Below are positions 7,016 through 12,929 of a stretch of DNA of 12,929 nt, in pieces; position 1 is the stretch's first letter, and each line of letters opens with the position of its first letter. A program made the translations under genes and the position numbers. Below the pieces are notes generated by a model that was not told the DNA's origin, made no database searches, and was given only the letters and a program-made list of their open reading frames with translations. Source of the stretch: Fibrobacter sp. (lineage in GTDB: Bacteria > Fibrobacterota > Fibrobacteria > Fibrobacterales > Fibrobacteraceae); NCBI GenBank assembly GCA_016295375.1, contig JAEDLI010000069.1, positions 1 through 12,929 of the forward strand, read 5' to 3'.

Positions 7016-8848
7016 TTTCCCATCCACCTGGCCCACAAAGCTGGAAATACCCAAGTCCGTAATGGTCTGGGCATACTTCTTGTGCATATACTCGTTCACG
7101 TTATCGGAATCGTCCATCTGCAAAACGGTCAGGGCGGACTCGCGAACGTCTTCGTAGTTGATGGAACGGATAATCTTCTTGGTGGCCATGACACTCCAGG
7201 GCGTCATGGAAAGTTCATCTACGCCAAGCCCAACGAGCAAAAGCACACTCATAGGGTCCGCACTCATTTCGCCGCAGACCGCCACAGGAATTCCTTCGCG
7301 GTGCGCCGCCATCACCACACGGTTGATCATGTGCAGAATGGCCGGATGGTGAGGTTGGAACATTTCGGTGATAAGTTCGTTGGTCCGGTCCACCGCTAAG
7401 GTAAACTGGATAAGGTCGTTTGTACCGATGCTGAAGAAATCCACTTCCTTGGCAAGCAGGTCCACCAGCATCACGGCGGCAGGCACTTCTATCATGGCTC
7501 CAATCTTGATATTGCCTACCTGCACTCCTTCGGCCTTCAGCTCGTCGGCACAGCGCTTGATATACGCCTTCGCCTTGCGGAGTTCGTTGAGCCCGGAAAT
7601 CATGGGCAACAAAATCCTGAGATTCCCGCTCTTGTTGGCCCGGAGCAAGGCCCGCAACTGCGTGCAGAAAATGTCTTCGCGACTGAGGCACACGCGGATA
7701 GAGCGCCAGCCCATGAAGGGGTTGGCCTCGTTCACGGCGGTAAGGCCCGCCACCAGCTTGTCGCCACCGGCATCCAGGGTGCGGATGGTCACCGGACAGG
7801 GCGACATGGTAGAAAGGATTTCTTCGTAGGCTGTTTCCTGCTCGCTTTCGGTGGGAGCGTCCTTCTGAAAGAACAAGAATTCCGAACGGTAAAGACCGAT
7901 ACCCGTCGCTCCAAAGTCCGTAACCTTAGACGCCTCCGACGGAAGTTCGATGTTGGCGTGAAGCGTAATGTACTTGCCGTCACGGGTCATGGGCTCCAGA
8001 CGGCGCATGGTGAACAGTTCCCGGCGCTGGCGTTCAAAGACCTCTTGCCGTTCGTGGAACTTGCGGATGTCTTCTTCGTCCGGGTTGACGATGACCATGC
8101 CGCCGGTACCATCTACAATGATGGTGTCGCCGGCGTTCACCTGGGCAGCTACGTTCCTAAGGCCCGACACCGCCGGAATCTGCAACGACCTGGCAAGAAT
8201 TGCCACGTGGCTCGTACGGCCACCCGTATCCATCACCAGGGCGCTGACCTGACCGGGCTTGATGGCAATAAGCATGCTGGGCATGATTTCGTGAGCCGCC
8301 AGCACCACGCCCTGTTCCAGAGCCACGTCCTCCAGTACCGGACCGGAATCGTCCAGGGCGGTCATCAGGCGGTTATACAAGTCCCGAAGGTCTGCCGCCT
8401 TGTCCCGCATGGCCGGGGAATTGATCTTCTCGAATTTCTCGATGTAGTTACCCAGCACTACGTGCACCGACCAGCGGGCCGTCTTGTGCTTTTTCTTGAC
8501 CATTTCCAGGACACCGTTCACCAGGCCCGGGTCCTGCAAAATCATCAGGTGGGTTGCAAATATCAAGCTGTCGTGGACGCCTGTGCGGGTTTCAGAAATT
8601 TCCTTGATCTGGCCAATTTCTTTTGCCGTCTTGCTCACGGCCTTCAAGAACAACTGTTCTTCGGTGGTGACCCGACTTTCGGGGATGGTTTCTTCGACGA
8701 CGGAAATTTCCCTGTTGGTAATCGGGAAAACTTTGCCCATGGCAAAGCCCGGCGACGCAGGAACGCCCACCAATACAATGCGTAATGGTTTCTTGGATGT
8801 CTTGGAGCTAGAAGACCCCTTAGCCTGCTTCTTCGTTGAAGTTGTCAT
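7013..8848 (-). CDS. ptsI: Phosphoenolpyruvate-protein phosphotransferase (PTS Enzyme I)
   Basis: Enzyme I autophosphorylates from PEP and passes the phosphate to HPr in the cytoplasm. The 611-residue form starts at the ATG at 8848, within the end of ptsH (29-nt overlap), with GGAG upstream. A longer in-frame start at 8896 would add 16 residues read through ptsH in another frame and is less likely. Landmarks: N-terminal HPr-binding domain about 22-145; phosphohistidine motif GGRTSHVAILARS with His214; C-terminal PEP-binding barrel with GLYRSEF (Arg321), RTLDAGGDK (356-364), GAMIEVP, GTNDLIQFTLAVDR (475-488) and catalytic Cys525 in VAVCGEMS. All key residues are present, so it should be active. 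Family proteins are about 570-590 residues; the excess is a Lys/Ser/Thr-rich N-terminal tail of about 20. No EII or sugar gene is adjacent, so a regulatory role is possible. Confidence 0.96.
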   Translation of the reverse strand: MTTSTKKQAKGSSSSKTSKKPLRIVLVGVPASPGFAMGKVFPITNREISVVEETIPESRVTTEEQLFLKAVSKTAKEIGQIKEISETRTGVHDSLIFATHLMILQDPGLVNGVLEMVKKKHKTARWSVHVVLGNYIEKFEKINSPAMRDKAADLRDLYNRLMTALDDSGPVLEDVALEQGVVLAAHEIMPSMLIAIKPGQVSALVMDTGGRTSHVAILARSLQIPAVSGLRNVAAQVNAGDTIIVDGTGGMVIVNPDEEDIRKFHERQEVFERQRRELFTMRRLEPMTRDGKYITLHANIELPSEASKVTDFGATGIGLYRSEFLFFQKDAPTESEQETAYEEILSTMSPCPVTIRTLDAGGDKLVAGLTAVNEANPFMGWRSIRVCLSREDIFCTQLRALLRANKSGNLRILLPMISGLNELRKAKAYIKRCADELKAEGVQVGNIKIGAMIEVPAAVMLVDLLAKEVDFFSIGTNDLIQFTLAVDRTNELITEMFQPHHPAILHMINRVVMAAHREGIPVAVCGEMSADPMSVLLLVGLGVDELSMTPWSVMATKKIIRSINYEDVRESALTVLQMDDSDNVNEYMHKKYAQTITDLGISSFVGQVDGK

Positions 8849-9092
8849 GGAATAACTGCTCCAACTTCTGCACGACCAGTTCTTCGTCTTCGCCATCCAC
8901 CTCGAACTTCACCTCAGAACCCAGGGGAATGGCCAGCATCATCACGTTCAAAATGCTCTTGGCATTGGCCTTGGAACCATCAAAAATTATGGAGACATCA
9001 CTCTTGGCAGGTCCCGTAATATCAACAATCATCCCCGCAGGGCGGGCATGAACACCAAGTTTATTGGTCACCGTAAGCGTCTTTACAATCAT
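8820..9092 (-). CDS. ptsH: Phosphocarrier protein HPr
   Basis: The 90-residue protein has the full HPr pattern. GVHARPAG carries the catalytic His15 that takes phosphate from Enzyme I, with Arg17 next to it. A second motif, SKANAKSILNVMML, places Ser46 where HPr kinase/phosphorylase acts in Gram-positives and many other phyla. Ser46 suggests regulation by HprK, but no hprK is in the window. The start at 9092 is supported by a strong GAGGGG site whose first bases are the TGA stop of the upstream MCE gene (6-nt gap), so the two are translationally coupled. Its 3' end overlaps ptsI. The size is normal for the family, with a slightly long acidic C-terminus (HDNFNEEAG). Confidence 0.96.
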   Translation of the reverse strand: MIVKTLTVTNKLGVHARPAGMIVDITGPAKSDVSIIFDGSKANAKSILNVMMLAIPLGSEVKFEVDGEDEELVVQKLEQLFHDNFNEEAG

Positions 9093-9098
9093 AGCCCC

Positions 9099-10007
9099 TC
9101 AGAAAATATCCACGTTGATGTCAAGACCATCGTTCAAGATGACCCTGAACAGGCTGTCGGCGGAATGGACTGTCTTGACCAGGTCGTCGTGCAGCTTGCG
9201 GTCCGAAAGCAGGGCGCCCACCGTGTTCTCCTTGGACTGGACCTTGGCAATGAGCTCGTCCAGATGCTTGGTGACGCCTTCCAGTTCGGCAATCAAATTG
9301 TTGGCATTCCCGATAACCACGTCCGTGTTGGCAAAGAGGTTGTCGATAGGCGGCTTGACGCCATCTACCAGGTTGCCCACCTTGAGAGTTACCTCGTTCA
9401 GGCCGGCCAGGCTCTTCTTGAGCTCGGGGTCCGTGGTGTTCACAAGCTCCATCAGGCGGTCTTCCAAAGTTTCCGCCTTCACCAGCAGGGTGTTGAACCT
9501 GTCCTGGAAATCTTCGCTGGCGATAGTGCCCTTCAGGGCCCGCTTCACCGATTCCAGCAAGACCTTGGTACTGTCGCAAACTTCACCCGCCAGACCGAGG
9601 GCCTCGGCGATACCGGCGTCGAACTGACCCGTAATGGTGTCACCCGGCTCAAAATACTCCTCGGAGTCCCCGAGAATCATGCCAATCTGGCGTTCGCCCA
9701 TGATACCGATGTTCTGGACCCGGATTTCGGAATCTTTGGGAATCATCACGTCGGTGCGGAGGCGGATAGTCACCACCACGCGGTGGCCTGCAAGCTCGAT
9801 ACGTTCCACCTTGCCCAGCTTGACGCCATTGACCTTAACCGGGTCGTCCAGCACAAGGGTACTGACCTGGGTGAAACGCAGGTGGAAGGTGTTAAACGTC
9901 TCTCGCGGGTCCTTCTCGTTCAAGAAGAACATGCCGAAAACCAAGATGACAATAGCCAACAGGACGACAAGACCGACAGAGAAGTAAAGTGTGGTATTCT
10001 TCTTCAT
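9099..10007 (-). CDS. MCE/MlaD-domain protein, membrane-anchored lipid-transport component
   Basis: The 302-residue protein has one N-terminal membrane helix (about 8-28) after MKKNTTLY, then an MCE domain at about 41-118 (VSTLVLDDPVKVNGVKLGKVERIEL, NIGIMGERQIGMILG), and a long mostly helical C-terminal half to residue 302, as in MlaD/Ttg2C-like proteins with an extended helix. MCE rings in the inner membrane bind phospholipids and, with an MlaE permease and MlaF ATPase, move them across the periplasm. Neither partner gene is adjacent, so the ABC components must be elsewhere or the protein works differently. It heads a coupled set with ptsH and ptsI and has the purine-rich AAGG before its ATG. 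Family assignment is firm; the lipid substrate and direction are not shown. Confidence 0.9.
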   Translation of the reverse strand: MKKNTTLYFSVGLVVLLAIVILVFGMFFLNEKDPRETFNTFHLRFTQVSTLVLDDPVKVNGVKLGKVERIELAGHRVVVTIRLRTDVMIPKDSEIRVQNIGIMGERQIGMILGDSEEYFEPGDTITGQFDAGIAEALGLAGEVCDSTKVLLESVKRALKGTIASEDFQDRFNTLLVKAETLEDRLMELVNTTDPELKKSLAGLNEVTLKVGNLVDGVKPPIDNLFANTDVVIGNANNLIAELEGVTKHLDELIAKVQSKENTVGALLSDRKLHDDLVKTVHSADSLFRVILNDGLDINVDIF

Positions 10008-10100
10008 TTCTGCCTTAAAATAGCATTTTCAATGGATTTTGCCGGAGATTATCCTCAAAAAGCGGGGCCAAAGGGCATTTCACCCCATCCCTATGTCCAG

Positions 10101-10121
10101 AACTCCGCATTCCGAATTGTA
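10101..10121. repeat. Heptad array E, short and decayed (AACTCCG, CATTCCG, AATTGTA)
   Basis: Three 7-nt units lie in register, two ending TCCG. They resemble array A read from the other strand (CCGAACT/CCGAATT). The array abuts the TGA stop of the RNA methyltransferase gene (10124-10126), in the 116-nt gap before the MCE gene. With only three imperfect units, it would be dismissed without the other arrays. Confidence 0.4.
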
Positions 10122-10123
10122 AA

Positions 10124-10780
10124 TCATCCCTCCACGCGAACAATGGGGCTGTTGTTTTCGATGCCGTTCACGTGCCGGTCCAGGTAGTCATAGAGCAAAG
10201 CGTCCCTTTCGGCCTGAGGGAGCAGGAATTTTTCGCGGCCCTCCCGCTGCATGAAAATGTCTAGGTAGGTCATAAGCACACCGCCCGCCACGGAGACGTT
10301 CATGGATTCCGTAATGCCGTACTGGGGCAGCTTGAATTCGTAGTCCGCATGTGCCAGGGTGTCGGGATGGTTCCCGTGGAACTCACTCCCCAGGTAAAAG
10401 GCCGTAGGCTGACTCAGGTCCAGATCCAAAACTGAATTGGTGGTGTTGGTGCTGGCCACCGCAATCTTGTAGCCCTTGGCACGGAGCTTTTCCATGCAGA
10501 GCATGCGTTTCTTGTACAGGTAGATGGACATCCACTTGTAGGAGCCTTTCAGAATGGACTTGTTCACGCTGTAGGCGTTGTCCTCTTCGATGACGTGGAC
10601 ATCCTGCAGGCCGAAAACCTCTGCGGTGCGGATAACGGCGGAAATATTGTGGGGGTCGAACAGGTCTTCCAGCACCATGCAGAAATGGCGGGTACGGCGG
10701 TTCACCACGCCAGTCAGGAGTTCCCGACGGCGGTCCGTGACCCGAGCAAGCAAACTTTCCAAACTTTCTTTTTCGCTCAT
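10124..10780 (-). CDS. trmH: SpoU/TrmH-family RNA 2'-O-ribose methyltransferase
   Basis: The 218-residue protein carries the three SPOUT motifs. Motif 1 is LEDLFDPHNISAVIRTAEVFG, with Asn45 and catalytic-type Arg51. Motif 2 is AFYLGSEFHG at about 127-136. Motif 3 is the trefoil-knot SAM-binding segment LPQYGITESMNVSVAGGVLMTY (151-172, Asn161). The length and the short N-terminal extension resemble TrmH, which methylates G18 of tRNA, more than the longer RlmB. The position just downstream of a short basic N-terminus (LLARVTDRRRELLTG) also fits TrmH. The substrate is inferred only from overall similarity. AAGGA lies 7-8 nt before the ATG at 10780. It has non-coding gaps of 138 and 116 nt on its two sides and looks transcribed on its own. 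Motif 2 reads GSEFHG where GNExxG or GQEKTG is common, a mild variant. Confidence 0.87.
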   Translation of the reverse strand: MSEKESLESLLARVTDRRRELLTGVVNRRTRHFCMVLEDLFDPHNISAVIRTAEVFGLQDVHVIEEDNAYSVNKSILKGSYKWMSIYLYKKRMLCMEKLRAKGYKIAVASTNTTNSVLDLDLSQPTAFYLGSEFHGNHPDTLAHADYEFKLPQYGITESMNVSVAGGVLMTYLDIFMQREGREKFLLPQAERDALLYDYLDRHVNGIENNSPIVRVEG

Positions 10781-10830
10781 AAATTTTCCTTTTTAATCTT
10801 TTTTCAATCCTAACACTTCACCATCAAGCG

Positions 10831-10855
10831 GATCCTCGCTTTCGCGAGGATGACA
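10831..10855. repeat. REP-like palindrome, copy 2 (loop TTTC)
   Basis: The stem ATCCTCGC (10832-10839) / GCGAGGAT (10844-10851) is identical to copy 1, the loop is TTTC, and the flanks G and GACA are the same. It sits in the 138-nt gap between the unknown exported protein and the RNA methyltransferase, 18 nt from heptad array D. Both copies have the same orientation on the plus strand, although the neighbouring TAGG heptads are inverted relative to each other. Confidence 0.75.
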
Positions 10856-10873
10856 CCTCTTGAGACCAGCTTT

Positions 10874-10924
10874 ACTAACCCCTAAATCCTAGCGCCCCTA
10901 GATCCTAACCCCTATTACCTATTC
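10874..10924. repeat. Heptad array D, consensus CCTANNN, seven units
   Basis: Units are ACTAACC, CCTAAAT, CCTAGCG, then a 2-nt CC insertion, then CCTAGAT, CCTAACC, CCTATTA, CCTATTC. CTA recurs at 10875, 10882, 10889, 10898, 10905, 10912 and 10919. The last unit contains the TAG stop (10919-10921) of the exported-protein gene. On the minus strand it reads NNNTAGG, the same core as array C. Confidence 0.8.
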
Positions 10925-11932
10925 TTTCACTTGCAGCGGCACAGGAACTTCCTTGGCCTGCCGACGCTGAATCTGCAACTTTTCAAAGTCACCCGACTTC
11001 CAGGGAGCGCCATTCACCACGTTCTCGAAATCCAGAATGTACTGCACGTTCTCCATAGACTTGAGGGAAGCACTCTTGAGCATGGGTTCCTTGTTTCCGC
11101 CGAAGTATTCTCCCGACGACTTCTTGATGTCCTTGACGATATGGTCAATCTTGTCGCCTACCACGCTTTTGAAAACCCGCATCTGCATAATGGAATTCAG
11201 TACGGAATTTCCGGGGAATACGATAGCCGTTAACTTGTACCGAATTTCCTTGTCGGAGACGGGATCCATGTCCAGGTAGGCCACAGCCGTTCCGTGCAGC
11301 GACCACTTGAGAACCTGGGCATGTCCATACCCGAAAAACACATTCCGCATACCGAGCTTCTGCCCGGCACTATCCTGCAGGGCCCAGAAGAATTCACCCG
11401 AAAGGCTCCGGCCGTTGCTACCGCTGAAGAACCGCCTGTCCTTGCTGGTGTATTCCAGCCGGTAGTTCGTGCCCAGGTAGGCGTTGATGAGTTCTGCCGT
11501 AAAGGGCATGTTGTCGAACAAGTAGCTGATAACGTTCTGTCCCAGAGGAAGCGTGCCCTTGTTCTCGTAAATGGCACGGTACTGTCGGCCTAATCTGGAA
11601 TAGATTTCCGTCGCTCCAGTAATTTTGGGATCTGCAGGCAATCCCCGCTTGGTAATTTCTACAAAGGGGGCGCAGAACTCTTCGTTATACTTGACCTTGG
11701 GCCAGGGCTTCTGATCTTTTTCTGTACAAAACCCGTAATCGATGTTCAGGCATTTCTTGACACCGGAACAGAGGGAGCGGAACCCCTCTTCGCCGCCAGA
11801 CTTTTCGATCATGCGCTTGCGGCCGATTTCTTTCATCAGGGCTTCGCGCTTGCTTTCGGGTGAATCTGTGGCAAACGCCTCTGCACAGGCAAAGGCCAAC
11901 AGCATCAAGAAAACAAGAATCCGCCTACCCAC
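10919..11932 (-). CDS. Exported protein of unknown function with four N-terminal cysteines
   Basis: I do not recognise a family. The 337-residue product begins MGRRILVFLMLLAFACAEAFA with a probable signal peptidase I site after Ala21; the Cys16 context (AFAC) is a poor lipobox. The mature N-terminus has Cys55, Cys61, Cys69 and Cys87 in a short Lys-rich stretch, suggesting two disulfides in a small periplasmic or surface module. The rest looks like a mixed alpha/beta domain with aromatic-rich strands (RLEYTSKDRRFFSGSNG, GEFFWALQD, FFGYGHAQVLKWSLHG). The start codon is GTG at 11932 with AAAAGGA 5-6 nt upstream, 14 nt after the M16 peptidase stop. The two are probably co-transcribed, so it may work with that peptidase, but this rests on position alone. 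The stop lies within heptad array D. Confidence 0.8.
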   Translation of the reverse strand: MGRRILVFLMLLAFACAEAFATDSPESKREALMKEIGRKRMIEKSGGEEGFRSLCSGVKKCLNIDYGFCTEKDQKPWPKVKYNEEFCAPFVEITKRGLPADPKITGATEIYSRLGRQYRAIYENKGTLPLGQNVISYLFDNMPFTAELINAYLGTNYRLEYTSKDRRFFSGSNGRSLSGEFFWALQDSAGQKLGMRNVFFGYGHAQVLKWSLHGTAVAYLDMDPVSDKEIRYKLTAIVFPGNSVLNSIMQMRVFKSVVGDKIDHIVKDIKKSSGEYFGGNKEPMLKSASLKSMENVQYILDFENVVNGAPWKSGDFEKLQIQRRQAKEVPVPLQVKE

Positions 11933-11946
11933 AGGAATCCTTTTGG

Positions 11947-12929
11947 CTATTGCCTAAAATCCAGGCTGTCCTGGGGAATTACGGTGAAGGGTTTCAAGGC
12001 ATCGAATTTAGAGACTGGGCCTACGATAGAAATGGTCATCTTGTCGCGGGCAAAATATTTTGCAATCATGGCCTTCACCTGTTCGGGGGTGACGGCAGAA
12101 ATTTCTTTCACGTAGTCCAGGTAGTGGTCAAAGGTCTTGCCTAGCAGTTCTCCCTTGGCAAAAATGGTGGCCGTAGAAGCAGGAGAATCAAACAGGCTGG
12201 GCAGACTTTCAATCAATGCCTTTTTCGCCTGTTCCAGTTCCTCTGTCGTCGGGCCTTCCTTGGCCAACTTTTCCACTTCTTCAAAAATCAGCTTCAGGGC
12301 AAAATCCACGGACTCCACCTTGGTCTGCAAGGCGATGGAGGTCATGGCGGTATCCCGATAGTCGTTACCCACAGTGCTGTAGATACTGTAGGCCAGGCCC
12401 TCGTCGCTACGCACGCGGTTCATGAGGCGGCTGGTAAAGCTCCCGCCACCCAAGATAAAGCTCGCCACCGCCGCCGGGTAGTAGTCGGGATGGGGGCGCT
12501 TCACGAAAGGCTGGTTGATGGCGATGTTCGCCTGGGTAATGTCCTTGTCCACCACGTAGGTGCCGGGCTTACGCAGGTAAGCGAGAGGCTGCGGCGCCAC
12601 AAAGGCGGAATCCGCAGGCTTAGAAGAAACGGCAGAAGTGTCCTTTTTCCAGTCGGCGAAAAATTCCTTAAGCATCTGCACGCTGGAATCCCGGTCCACA
12701 TCACCGGACAAGGCAAAGATGATTCGGCTAGACTGGAACACCCCGCGGGAAAGCCGTTTCAGGTCGGCGTCAGTGACCTTCTTGTATTCGTCACCGGTTG
12801 CGTCCCACAGGCGGTTGTTAGGAGCGTAATTCACCTTGGCACGCAGGGCCGAAAGCACCTTGGCAGGAGTATCGTAGCGCTGTTCGTAAGCGGTGGCGGA
12901 CTTGGCCTTTACGATTTCCAGCTGTTCCT
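11947..12929 (-). CDS. M16-family (pitrilysin/processing-peptidase-like) zinc peptidase, C-terminal part (runs off right edge)
   Basis: About 327 in-frame codons are visible. The frame is open to the window edge (first visible residues EQLEIVKAKSATAYEQRYDTP), so the GTG at 12858 is an internal valine rather than a start. Family signs are FALSGDVDRD, then after a linker a second M16-type domain: ITQANIAINQPF, FILGGGSFTSRLMNRVRSDEGLAYSI (the conserved GSRLxxxxRexxGLaY pattern) and EVEKLAKEGPTTEELEQAKKALIESL. The zinc motif HxxEH belongs to the N-terminal domain, which would lie beyond 12929, so whether this protein is catalytic or the inactive partner cannot be told. Relatives degrade or process peptides in the periplasm or cytoplasm. 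The stop is 14 nt before the exported-protein gene. Confidence 0.9.
   Translation of the reverse strand, partial: EQLEIVKAKSATAYEQRYDTPAKVLSALRAKVNYAPNNRLWDATGDEYKKVTDADLKRLSRGVFQSSRIIFALSGDVDRDSSVQMLKEFFADWKKDTSAVSSKPADSAFVAPQPLAYLRKPGTYVVDKDITQANIAINQPFVKRPHPDYYPAAVASFILGGGSFTSRLMNRVRSDEGLAYSIYSTVGNDYRDTAMTSIALQTKVESVDFALKLIFEEVEKLAKEGPTTEELEQAKKALIESLPSLFDSPASTATIFAKGELLGKTFDHYLDYVKEISAVTPEQVKAMIAKYFARDKMTISIVGPVSKFDALKPFTVIPQDSLDFRQ

Noticed and set aside
7958..8785. A 275-codon plus-strand open frame antisense to ptsI
   Set aside because: The ptsI frame carries all Enzyme I catalytic motifs; the antisense product is low-information and His/Gln-rich.
8849..8896. An upstream start adding 16 residues to Enzyme I
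   Set aside because: The extra residues are ptsH read in another frame; the ATG at 8848 has a GGAG site and gives the shorter, more family-like length.
10008..10100. A promoter for the MCE gene (TTGAGG or TTGAAA with TATTTT)
   Set aside because: No pair of boxes has acceptable spacing, so nothing specific can be supported; transcription may still start here.
9048..10187. A 379-codon plus-strand open frame antisense to MCE and the gap beyond
   Set aside because: It crosses two genes and an intergenic repeat, with no recognisable protein features; it is a shadow of the MCE gene.
12856..12858. GTG as the start of the M16 protein
   Set aside because: The frame is open through to the window edge and the upstream residues read as a normal M16 helix. 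The protein continues beyond 12929.

Overview
The window reads as a chromosomal stretch from a Fibrobacter-like bacterium (Fibrobacterota). This is inferred from the gene mix: a large surface lipoprotein combining lamin-tail, chitobiase-like and CotH-kinase domains, a stand-alone MCE protein, a Gram-negative-type lytic transglycosylase, and HPr/EI with no sugar permease beside them. The window holds no rRNA or universal marker gene, so the assignment is moderate. All ten recognisable genes lie on the minus strand. The long plus-strand open frames are antisense shadows.

Layout in transcription order, from high to low coordinates. The C-terminal part of an M16 zinc-peptidase-family protein enters from the right edge (11947-12929). 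It is followed 14 nt later by an exported protein of unknown function (10919-11932). After a repeat-filled gap come a SpoU/TrmH-type RNA 2'-O-methyltransferase (10124-10780) and then a tight cluster: an MCE/MlaD-like membrane-anchored protein (9099-10007), HPr (8820-9092) and PTS Enzyme I (7013-8848). MCE and HPr are 6 nt apart, and HPr and EI overlap by 29 nt. A second repeat-filled gap leads to a soluble lytic transglycosylase with helical repeats and an SLT domain (4403-6844). Next are a small AT-rich S23/IVP four-helix-bundle gene (3914-4366), an EamA/DMT transporter starting 2 nt after it (3069-3911), and the CotH lipoprotein (215-3001). At the left edge the first 18 codons of an electron-transfer flavoprotein beta subunit (1-54) run off the window, behind a leader carrying a perfect inverted repeat (111-131).

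Functionally the genes look like envelope housekeeping (peptidoglycan turnover, lipid or envelope transport, exported protease, surface lipoprotein) together with phosphotransfer regulation, RNA modification and electron transfer. Only MCE-HPr-EI, M16-unknown and IVP-EamA look tightly coupled.

The main structure not explained by genes is a set of degenerate 7-nt-period repeat arrays at gene boundaries (3916-3988, 4386-4413, 6874-6908, 6981-7015, 10101-10121, 10874-10924). Each has its own consensus. Four contain the stop codon of the upstream minus-strand gene and a fifth abuts one. Two of the gaps also carry an 8-bp palindromic REP-like hairpin with identical stems and different loops (6951-6975, 10831-10855). 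No gene-free stretch exceeds 170 nt. No tRNA, rRNA, CRISPR array or transposase was seen.
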